In this document: positions 30,231 through 35,685 of the stretch, one piece after another | Numbering within the stretch: position 1 is the stretch's first letter | Layout: each line of letters starts with the position of its first letter | Source: SZUA-584 sp050943225 | GTDB taxonomy: Bacteria; Bacillota; Clostridia; Christensenellales; SZUA-584 | Assembly: GCA_050943225.1 (NCBI GenBank) | Contig: JBMNOT010000002.1 | Span: 1-35,685, forward strand | Reading direction: 5' to 3' | DNA: 35,685 nucleotides | The notes under the pieces: generated by a model | Told to the model about the DNA's origin: nothing | The model's database searches: none | Seen by the model: only the letters and a program-made list of their open reading frames with translations | Made by a program: the position numbers and the translations under genes

Positions 30231-30629
30231 TTATGCCTCCTCCTTGACTGCATTGCCGAGTATGATCGTGATGTGGCTGGTCCGCTTGCGGATGCGCGTG
30301 GCGCGGCCCTTAGCCCTTGGCATATAGCGCCTGAGCGTCGGCCCCTGATCCGCATACACCTCCGCGATATACAGGTCGTCGCGCAGCAGGCCCTTGTTGT
30401 TCTCGGCGTTGGCGACGGCGGAGTTTAAAAGCTTCTCCACGATCGGGCTGGCCGCCTTCGGAGTGGCTTTCAGTATCGCCACGGCCTCGTTCACGGATTT
30501 GCCGCGGATGAGGTCAATCACAACCTTCACCTTGCTGGCAGATATCCGGACATATCTGGCTATCGCCCTCGGCCGGTTATCTTTTTTCTCATGTCGCTTT
30601 TCAGCTTTTTCTCTCTGACGAGTTGCCAT
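30231..30629 (-). CDS. rplV: 50S ribosomal protein L22
   Basis: L22 has a long hairpin that lines the exit tunnel, where mutations give macrolide resistance. The 132 residues have the conserved RYVRISASKVKVVIDLIRGK and the hairpin GPTLRRYMPRAKGRATRIRK. An N-terminal tail of about 20 residues rich in Lys, Arg and Glu precedes the core and is longer than in Bacillus. It is followed at once by rpsC. Confidence 0.96.
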   Translation of the reverse strand: MATRQREKAEKRHEKKDNRPRAIARYVRISASKVKVVIDLIRGKSVNEAVAILKATPKAASPIVEKLLNSAVANAENNKGLLRDDLYIAEVYADQGPTLRRYMPRAKGRATRIRKRTSHITIILGNAVKEEA

Positions 30630-30650
30630 TTATTCCTTTCCTCCCTGGCG

Positions 30651-30929
30651 TTATCTGGAGCCGGACTTTTTATCGCCCGCATGGCCGCGGAATGTTCTCG
30701 TCGGCGCAAACTCACCCAGCTTATGTCCTACCATATCTTCGGTCAAATATACCGGTACAAACTTGCGTCCATCATGCACAGCTATGGTGTGGCCCACCAT
30801 GTCCGGGAATATCGTGGAAGCCCTGGACCAGGTCTTCAGCACTTTCTTCTCGTTTCTCTCGTTCATTTCCCGGATCTTTTTCAGCAGCTTCTCAGATACA
30901 TAAGGCCCTTTTTTAACCGATCTGCTCAT
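30651..30929 (-). CDS. rpsS: 30S ribosomal protein S19
   Basis: S19 lies in the head of the 30S and pairs with S13. The 92 residues MSRSVKKGPYVSEKLLKKIR, WSRASTIFPDMVGHTIAVHD, KLGEFAPTRTFRGHAGDKKS are complete. Normal length and position between rplB and rplV. Confidence 0.97.
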   Translation of the reverse strand: MSRSVKKGPYVSEKLLKKIREMNERNEKKVLKTWSRASTIFPDMVGHTIAVHDGRKFVPVYLTEDMVGHKLGEFAPTRTFRGHAGDKKSGSR

Positions 30930-30963
30930 ATTCCATCTTCTCCTTAAACGATTTGCCGACCTG

Positions 30964-31794
30964 CTACTGGTTCCGGCGACGAACGATATACTTGTCGGAC
31001 GCGTTCTTCGTCTTCCTCGTCTTGTAACCGAGCGCCGGCTTGCCCCACGGCGTCAGCGGACCAGGACGGCCGATCGGCGATTTGCCTTCGCCGCCGCCGT
31101 GCGGATGATCCACCGGGTTCATGACGGAACCGCGGACCGCCGGGCGGAATCCCATATGGCGCTTGCGGCCAGCTTTACCGATATTGATGTTCTCCTGTTC
31201 GATATTGCCCACCTGGCCGATGGTCGCCTTATTTCTCAGCAGCACCATGCGCACCTCGCCGGAAGGCAGGCGCACCTGCGCGTATTTGCCTTCCTTGGCC
31301 ATCAGCTGAGCTGCGCCGCCTGCGCTGCGCACCAGCTGGCCACCCTTGCCCGGGTGCAGCTCAATGTTGTGAATCATCGTGCCCACCGGAATATCCTTAA
31401 TATAAAGCGCATTGCCCGGCTTGATGTCGGCGCCTTCGCCCGACACGACGGTATCGCCCACTTTCAGGCCCAGCGGCGCTATGATATAGCGCTTCTCGCC
31501 GTCCGCGTAGTGCAGCAACGCGATGTGCGCCGTGCGGTTCGGGTCGTACTCAATCGTCGCAACCTTGGCCGGCACGCCGTCCTTGTCGCGCTTGAAATCG
31601 ATGATGCGGTATTTTCTCTTCACGCCGCCGCCCCTGTGGCGCACGGTGATGCGGCCCTGGACGTTACGCCCGGCCATTTTCTTAATGGGCTCCAGCAGCG
31701 ACTTTTCCGGAACAGTGCAGGTGATTTCCTCAAATGTGGAAACCGTCATGCCGCGGCGGCCCGGTGATGTCGGTTTATATTTCTTGATCGCCAT
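30964..31794 (-). CDS. rplB: 50S ribosomal protein L2
   Basis: L2 is needed for subunit joining and peptidyl transfer. The 276 residues carry the two RNA-binding domains and the C-terminal hallmark VMNPVDHPHGGGEGKSPIGR, with the His conserved for peptidyl-transferase activity. The N-terminus is MAIKKYKPTSPGRRGMTVST. Normal length; it follows rplW. Confidence 0.98.
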   Translation of the reverse strand: MAIKKYKPTSPGRRGMTVSTFEEITCTVPEKSLLEPIKKMAGRNVQGRITVRHRGGGVKRKYRIIDFKRDKDGVPAKVATIEYDPNRTAHIALLHYADGEKRYIIAPLGLKVGDTVVSGEGADIKPGNALYIKDIPVGTMIHNIELHPGKGGQLVRSAGGAAQLMAKEGKYAQVRLPSGEVRMVLLRNKATIGQVGNIEQENINIGKAGRKRHMGFRPAVRGSVMNPVDHPHGGGEGKSPIGRPGPLTPWGKPALGYKTRKTKNASDKYIVRRRNQ

Positions 31795-31807
31795 GGTGTA
31801 TCCTCCC

Positions 31808-32101
31808 TTACTGCGCCAGTGAATCGAAGAACTCGATGGTCTTGGAATCCTTGGTCAGCGTCACGAAAGCCTTCTTGGTTTCAGGCGTCCGGCCGACAAA
31901 ACGTCCCTGGCGCTTTAATTTTCCCTGCTGGCGCAGCGTATTGACGCTTTTTACCTTCACGCCGAACACTTCCTCCACCGCCTTGCGGATCTGGTACTTG
32001 TTGGCGCGCACATCCACCAGGAATGTGTATTTCTTGTTGGCGATGTCGTCATAGCTGCTTTCCGTCAACACCGGCTTTTTGATAATATCTCTCGCATCCA
32101 T
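31808..32101 (-). CDS. rplW: 50S ribosomal protein L23
   Basis: L23 lies at the tunnel exit and docks trigger factor and signal recognition particle. The 97 residues have DIIKKPVLTESSYDDIANKK, FGVKVKSVNTLRQQGKLKRQ and GRTPETKKAFVTL. The start codon shares one base with the rplD stop (TGATG), so translation is coupled. Confidence 0.96.
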   Translation of the reverse strand: MDARDIIKKPVLTESSYDDIANKKYTFLVDVRANKYQIRKAVEEVFGVKVKSVNTLRQQGKLKRQGRFVGRTPETKKAFVTLTKDSKTIEFFDSLAQ

Positions 32102-32724
32102 CAGACAAAAACCTCCTCGACCTTCTTGACGGCATCCGCCGTGATGACCAGCTTGTCGTAATTGATAAGGTCATACACGTTGACGCAGTCCGCCGCCAGC
32201 GTTTTCACGTTCGGGATGTTGCCCGACGCACGCACTACGTTCGCGCTGTCTTCGCCGTAGGTGACGACCAGCGCTTTCTTTACATCGAACTTTTTGAGCA
32301 CGCCCGCCATCAGCTTGGTCTTGGGCGCTTCCAGCTTAAGATTCTCCAGCACGATGATGTCGCCGTCGCTGACCTTCATGGAAAGCGCGCTGCGAATCGC
32401 GAGCTGGCGGAGCTTCTTGTTGACCTTCTGAGTATAGTCGCGCGGCTTCACGGCGAATACCATGCCGCCTTTCGTCCACAGCGGCGAACTGGAAGAACCC
32501 GCCCTCGCGCGGCCGGTACCCTTCTGTCGCCACGGCTTGATGCCGCCGCCGCGCACTTCCGCGCGCGTCAGGGCGCTGTGCGTGCCCTGACGCCGTGCAG
32601 CCAGCTGCGCCACCACAACCTGGTGCATGGCCGCTTCATTCACTTCCGCGCCGAATACCGCGTCGGAGAGTTCAATCTGGCCGGCCTCAGTGCCGTCCAT
32701 CTTATATAATGATACCTTGGGCAT
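32101..32724 (-). CDS. rplD: 50S ribosomal protein L4
   Basis: L4 lines the exit tunnel, and in E. coli it also represses the S10 operon through the mRNA leader. The 207 residues begin MPKVSLYKMDGTEAGQIEL. The tunnel loop GGGIKPWRQKGTGRARAGSS is conserved. I chose the ATG at 32724, with GGAAGTG upstream; the open frame continues 26 codons into the rplC end. Whether it regulates the structured leader at 33706-33906 is unknown. Confidence 0.97.
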   Translation of the reverse strand: MPKVSLYKMDGTEAGQIELSDAVFGAEVNEAAMHQVVVAQLAARRQGTHSALTRAEVRGGGIKPWRQKGTGRARAGSSSSPLWTKGGMVFAVKPRDYTQKVNKKLRQLAIRSALSMKVSDGDIIVLENLKLEAPKTKLMAGVLKKFDVKKALVVTYGEDSANVVRASGNIPNVKTLAADCVNVYDLINYDKLVITADAVKKVEEVFV

Positions 32725-32743
32725 TCGTTTCACTTCCTTTTCC

Positions 32744-33382
32744 TTAGCTCTGTTTGACAGCCTTGATAGCCTGGCGGATCGAGAGTAGGCCGCCCTTGGC
32801 ACCGGGGACAGCGCCTTTTACAATCAGCACGTTCTTGTCCACATCCACGCCGACCACTTCGAGGTTCTGCACAGTCACAGTCTCATTGCCCATGTGGCCC
32901 GGCAGCTTCTTGCCCTTGATAACGCGGCCCGGGTCTGCACAGGCGCCGATGCTGCCCGGCTTGCGGTGGTTGCGCGAACCGTGAGTCATGGGGCCCCTGC
33001 GGCCGCCGTGGCGCTTGATGATACCCTGAAAGCCCTTGCCTTTGGATGTGCCCTGGATATCCACAAGGTCGCCCTTTTCGAACACATCCACTTTGATCTC
33101 CTGGCCCAGCGCGTAATCATCGGTGTTGTCCGCATGATACTCCCGCAGGTTGCGCTTAAACGGCACGCCCGTCTTTTTGAAGTGGCCCTTCATCGGCTTT
33201 GTAACCAGCTTCTCGCGGATATCTTCAAACCCCAGCTGGATGGCGTTGTAGCCGTCCGTCTGGATGGTCTTTTTCTGCGTCACCACACATGGGCCCACTT
33301 TGACGACCGTCACCGGAATGACGGTGCCGTCTTCCAGAAAGAACTGCGTCATGCCCAGCTTTCTGCCCAATATCGCTTTCAT
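32744..33382 (-). CDS. rplC: 50S ribosomal protein L3
   Basis: L3 is an early assembly protein whose extension reaches the peptidyl-transferase centre. The 212 residues have MKAILGRKLGMTQFF, DIQGTSKGKGFQGIIKRHGG and MTHGSRNHRKPGSIGACADP, all conserved. The usual Gln that is methylated in E. coli lies in the GFQG-type loop. Normal length; it lies 14 bases after rpsJ. Confidence 0.97.
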   Translation of the reverse strand: MKAILGRKLGMTQFFLEDGTVIPVTVVKVGPCVVTQKKTIQTDGYNAIQLGFEDIREKLVTKPMKGHFKKTGVPFKRNLREYHADNTDDYALGQEIKVDVFEKGDLVDIQGTSKGKGFQGIIKRHGGRRGPMTHGSRNHRKPGSIGACADPGRVIKGKKLPGHMGNETVTVQNLEVVGVDVDKNVLIVKGAVPGAKGGLLSIRQAIKAVKQS

Positions 33383-33396
33383 CCGTCTTCCCTCCC

Positions 33397-33705
33397 CTAG
33401 AGCTTAATTTCTATGTCCACGCCGGAAGGCAGATCCAGCCTCATCAGAGCATCCGTCGTCTTTGATGTAGCTTCCAGAATGTCGATCAGCCTCTTGTGCG
33501 TCTTGATCTCGAACTGTTCGCGAGAATCCTTATACTTATGCGGCGCGCGCAGTATGGTGACAACTTCCTTCTGCGTGGGCAGCGGGATGGGGCCCGATAC
33601 CTTTGCGCCGGTACGCTTGGCGGTTTCCACGATTTTGCTGGCCGACTGGTCGATCAGGTTATAATCGTACGCCTTCAATTTGATCCGAATCTTTTGGCTA
33701 GCCAT
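33397..33705 (-). CDS. rpsJ: 30S ribosomal protein S10
   Basis: S10 is in the head of the 30S and, as NusE, takes part in transcription antitermination with NusB. The 102 residues run from MASQKIRIKLKAYDYNLIDQ to PSGVDIEIKL. GGAGGG lies about seven bases before the ATG at 33705; an upstream in-frame ATG 12 codons earlier has no support. It is the first gene of the operon that runs to rplQ. The rpsL-rpsG-fusA-tuf block often found before it is absent here. Confidence 0.97.
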   Translation of the reverse strand: MASQKIRIKLKAYDYNLIDQSASKIVETAKRTGAKVSGPIPLPTQKEVVTILRAPHKYKDSREQFEIKTHKRLIDILEATSKTTDALMRLDLPSGVDIEIKL

Positions 33706-33906
33706 TTTTTTGCCCTCCTTACGCTTGCGCCCCACATACACTCAGCCGTGTGTATCATATTTTTTTCCCGCGGCACAATTCCCTGTGCCGCTTGTGGAGC
33801 GTTGTCCGATCGTGCGGACTATACTTCTGCGAAAGTTACCCGGATGCGATTTTATCCGGCAACCTCCCGCAGAAACCCATCAAAATGCTACGCAAAATAG
33901 CGCAAC
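33706..33906 (-). promoter_or_regulatory. Structured leader of the S10 operon
   Basis: The leader of about 200 nt has no gene but four perfect hairpins, in order of transcription: 33859-33854 with 33845-33840 (CCGGAT/ATCCGG, 8-base loop); 33819-33815 with 33808-33804 (GTCCG/CGGAC, 6-base loop); 33791-33784 with 33777-33770 (GCGGCACA/TGTGCCGC, 6-base loop); 33755-33750 with 33741-33736 (ATACAC/GTGTAT, 8-base loop). None has a T-run, so it is not a classical attenuator. The third is followed by GGGAAAAAAA. Ribosomal protein operons are commonly autoregulated through such leaders; the ligand here is unknown. Confidence 0.6.
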
Positions 33907-33912
33907 GTGAGA

Positions 33913-33941
33913 ATTATATAATAAGTGTTTTCCAAAAGCAA
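33913..33941 (-). promoter_or_regulatory. Promoter of the S10 ribosomal operon
   Basis: On the minus strand, TTGCTT (33941-33936) and a perfect TATAAT (33918-33913) are 17 bases apart. Upstream lies a very A/T-rich stretch (33942-33976) with phased A-tracts, like an UP element, as expected for a strong ribosomal promoter. It is the only promoter I see for the 15-kb cluster. Confidence 0.8.
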
Positions 33942-34000
33942 GAGTTTTTTTCTGATTTTTTTCATGATTTTTTCGCGATACGGACAATCCATTCAGCCGC

Positions 34001-34020
34001 TTTTTGCCCGCCCGCAAAAA
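34001..34020. repeat. Inverted repeat between the divergent S10 and nfeD promoters
   Basis: TTTTTGC (34001-34007) and GCAAAAA (34014-34020) flank CCGCCC. It lies just upstream of the nfeD promoter and about 60 bases from the S10 promoter -35. It may bind a protein or end a short transcript. Similar arms occur upstream of murA (4944-4966). Confidence 0.3.
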
Positions 34021-34037
34021 TGTGCATCATAAAGTTT

Positions 34038-34067
34038 TTTATATATGCGGATAAGATGTGATATAGT
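34038..34067 (+). promoter_or_regulatory. Possible promoter of the nfeD-floA operon
   Basis: TTTATA (34038-34043) and TATAGT (34062-34067) are 18 bases apart. The region is A/T-rich with other TATA-like strings, so the exact boxes are uncertain. The leader would be about 45 nt. Confidence 0.4.
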
Positions 34068-34118
34068 ATATTATATATAGTAGAAAACAACAATAATAAA
34101 TTTAAAGGGGGAGAGCGC

Positions 34119-34622
34119 ATGGTGCTCTTTGAGACCATCAACATCGTTTCGGTCGTGCTGTTTGCCGTGGGCATGGTGTTGCTTTTGATCGAGCTGTTCG
34201 TCCCCGGCTTTGGCATATTCGGCGGCCTCGGTCTGGTGGCGCTGGTTTTGTGCATCGTGTTTCAGGCCCAGTCGCTGCTGGAAGCGCTCATCCTCCTGGT
34301 TGCCTTCAGCGCTATTGTGGTAGCGCTTGCGCTCATCGCCGGGCGAAGTTTAAAACGCGGCCGGCTGTACCGCTCACCGCTGGTGCTTAAAGAGACGGCA
34401 GACAAAGAAGAAGGCTACATGTCCAGCGGCAACTATTCCCACCTCGTCGGCGAAACCGGCATCAGCCTCACGCCGCTGCGGCCAGCCGGCGTGGCCGAAC
34501 TGGGCGGACACAAGCACGACGTCGTCACTGAAGGCGAGTTCATCCCGGCCCGCTCCCGCGTTAAGGTAGACCGCGTGGTGGGCAGCCGCATTATCGTCAG
34601 ACAGCTGGAGGATACCAAGTGA
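34119..34622 (+). CDS. NfeD-like membrane protein
   Basis: This is a 167-residue protein. The N-terminal half (about 5-75) has two to three membrane helices with the family's short turn FVPGFGIFGGLG. The C-terminal part (about 105-163) is a small OB-type domain (LVGETGISLTPLRPAGVAEL, SRVKVDRVVGSRIIVRQLE). NfeD proteins pair with flotillin or stomatin proteins in membrane microdomains, and here floA follows 270 bases on. The start is ATG after GGGGGAG. The last codons overlap the next gene (GTGA). Confidence 0.9.
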   Translation: MVLFETINIVSVVLFAVGMVLLLIELFVPGFGIFGGLGLVALVLCIVFQAQSLLEALILLVAFSAIVVALALIAGRSLKRGRLYRSPLVLKETADKEEGYMSSGNYSHLVGETGISLTPLRPAGVAELGGHKHDVVTEGEFIPARSRVKVDRVVGSRIIVRQLEDTK

Positions 34623-34825
34623 AATACTGTCCCGTCTGCCACATCGAATACGCGGATACTGCGGAGTTCTGCAAAAAATGCGAGGCATACCTGCTGGAAA
34701 AAGAACAGACGTCCAAAAACGTCAAAACAGACTACCGGCGGCTGCTTATAACCTGCCTGTTCACCGGCGGTTTTATACTCTTCGTCATGCTGCTCTACTT
34801 TTTGATCTCTCTGTTTGCCCGCTGA
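34619..34825 (+). CDS. Small zinc-ribbon membrane protein
   Basis: No named family is recognised. It has 68 residues. An N-terminal zinc ribbon (MKYCPVCHIEYADTAEFCKKC: Cys4, Cys7, Cys18, Cys21) is followed by a charged linker and one membrane helix (about 42-66). The GTG start overlaps the nfeD stop by four bases, so the two are translationally coupled. The helix position puts the zinc ribbon in the cytoplasm. The spacing of the cysteines matches the larger zinc-ribbon protein at 8343-9341. Placed between nfeD and floA, it may be part of the flotillin assembly, but that is inference from context. Confidence 0.8.
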   Translation: MKYCPVCHIEYADTAEFCKKCEAYLLEKEQTSKNVKTDYRRLLITCLFTGGFILFVMLLYFLISLFAR

Positions 34826-34894
34826 TTAAGCCCACGTGTAAAGCGCGCCGCAGGTGCGTATTATAAATATTATCATACAACGGAGGAAAATATC

Positions 34895-35685
34895 ATGGGC
34901 ATAGACGTTGTGCTGCTTATTGTCATCCTCGTCGCCGCGTTCATACTCATTGTACTGTTCTTCAGCTTCGTGCCAGTACGCCTGTGGATTGCGGTGCGTG
35001 CGTCGGGCGTCAGGCTCGGAATCATCTCGCTTATCGGCATGCGCCTGCGCAAAATACCCCCGGCGTTCATCGTCAACCCGCTCATCAAAGCCGTCAAGGC
35101 GGGCATTGAGATGACCACCAACATGCTGGAGCAGCACCACCTCGCGGGCGGCAACGTGGACCGCGTGGTGGACGCGCTGATCGCCGCGCAGAAAGCAGAC
35201 ATTCCGCTCGATTTCAAGCGCGCCACCGCCATCGACCTCGCGGGGCGCGACGTGCTGACCGCAGTCAAGATGAGCGTTAACCCCAAGGTGATCGAAACGC
35301 CCATCGTCGCGGCCATCGCCAAAGACGGCATCGAGCTGAAAGCCAAGGCGCGCGTCACCGTGCGCACCAATATCGACCGGCTGGTGGGCGGAGCAGGCGA
35401 AGAGACGGTCATCGCGCGCGTGGGCGAAGGCATCGTCACCACCGTAGGCTCCGCCCAGACGCATAAAGAAGTGCTGGAAAACCCCGACCTTATCTCCAAG
35501 ACGGTGCTGGCCAAAGGCCTGGACGCGGGCACGGCATTTGAGATACTGTCCATCGACATCGCGGACGTGGACGTCGGCCGCAACGTCGGCGCCCAGCTGC
35601 AGATCGACCAGGCGCTGGCTGACAAGAAAATAGCCCAGGCCAAGGCGGAAGAACGCCGCGCCATGGCTGTCGCGCTGGAGCAGGA
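34895..35685 (+). CDS. floA: Flotillin-like protein FloA, 3' end outside window
   Basis: The first 263 codons are present of a protein that is usually about 330 residues. ATG follows GGAGG by seven bases. One membrane hairpin or helix (about 4-27, VVLLIVILVAAFILIVLFF) leads into an SPFH/band-7 domain with MRLRKIPPAFIVNPLIKAVK, VDALIAAQKADIPLDFKRA, AIDLAGRDVL and ARVTVRTNIDRLVGGAGEE. The partial C-terminal part is the Ala/Glu/Lys-rich coiled coil (DQALADKKIAQAKAEERRAM). FloA organises functional membrane microdomains in Bacillus. Together with the NfeD-like gene it matches the yqeZ-yqfA arrangement. Confidence 0.95.
   Translation, partial: MGIDVVLLIVILVAAFILIVLFFSFVPVRLWIAVRASGVRLGIISLIGMRLRKIPPAFIVNPLIKAVKAGIEMTTNMLEQHHLAGGNVDRVVDALIAAQKADIPLDFKRATAIDLAGRDVLTAVKMSVNPKVIETPIVAAIAKDGIELKAKARVTVRTNIDRLVGGAGEETVIARVGEGIVTTVGSAQTHKEVLENPDLISKTVLAKGLDAGTAFEILSIDIADVDVGRNVGAQLQIDQALADKKIAQAKAEERRAMAVALEQ

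Noticed and set aside
1..35685. CRISPR arrays, tRNA or rRNA genes, attachment sites, defence or biosynthetic islands
   Set aside because: No regularly spaced repeats, cloverleaf sequences or islands of odd composition were seen; intergenic space is short and accounted for.

Overview
The window is a chromosomal segment of an endospore-forming, GC-rich member of the Firmicutes, most likely class Clostridia. Four things point there: a murA-spoIID-spoIIQ cluster, a contiguous S10-spc-alpha ribosomal protein cluster that ends in rplQ-ecfA1-ecfA2-ecfT-truA, a small KOW-domain protein between map and infA, and strong GGAGG ribosome binding sites with frequent GTG and TTG starts. The genus cannot be read from the sequence. 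Almost everything here is housekeeping. I found no new multi-gene defence or metabolic system, no CRISPR array, and no tRNA or rRNA gene.

Left part (1-8340). A broken piece of an IS5-type transposase enters from the left edge and stops at the stop codon of a HAD phosphatase gene. Next come a GntR/YtrA-type regulator, an ABC-2 permease and an ABC ATPase forming one leftward operon. Its promoter carries a 25-bp palindrome over the -10 region, and its ATPase gene has an in-frame TAG at codon 7. Divergent from it is an L,D-transpeptidase gene with a near-perfect promoter. A YgjP-like metallopeptidase faces it on the other strand. Then follow murA, spoIID and spoIIQ, which link peptidoglycan precursor synthesis to engulfment during sporulation.

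Middle (8340-18110), all leftward. This part holds an acidic zinc-ribbon membrane protein, serS, a lone PTS-type EIIC permease, argS, a DUF218 (YdcF-like) membrane protein, truA, and the ECF transporter energising module ecfA1-ecfA2-ecfT. serS and argS each have a recognisable promoter with a leader too short for a T-box.

Right part (18135-33906), leftward. It holds 28 ribosomal protein genes with secY, adk, map, a KOW protein, infA and rpoA, read from one strong promoter at 33913-33941 through a structured leader of about 200 nt with four hairpins. Two ribosomal genes too short for routine ORF calling, rpmJ and rpmD, are present. Genes are tightly packed and several overlap.

Far right (34001-35685), rightward: an NfeD-like membrane protein, a 68-residue zinc-ribbon membrane protein, and the first 263 codons of a FloA flotillin. 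This is a membrane-microdomain operon divergent from the S10 operon.

The points most worth a second look are the amber codon in the ABC ATPase, the structured S10 leader, the likely long 3' end of the L,D-transpeptidase mRNA lying antisense to the peptidase gene, the sigma-F-like promoter of spoIIQ, and the zinc-ribbon protein inserted between nfeD and floA.
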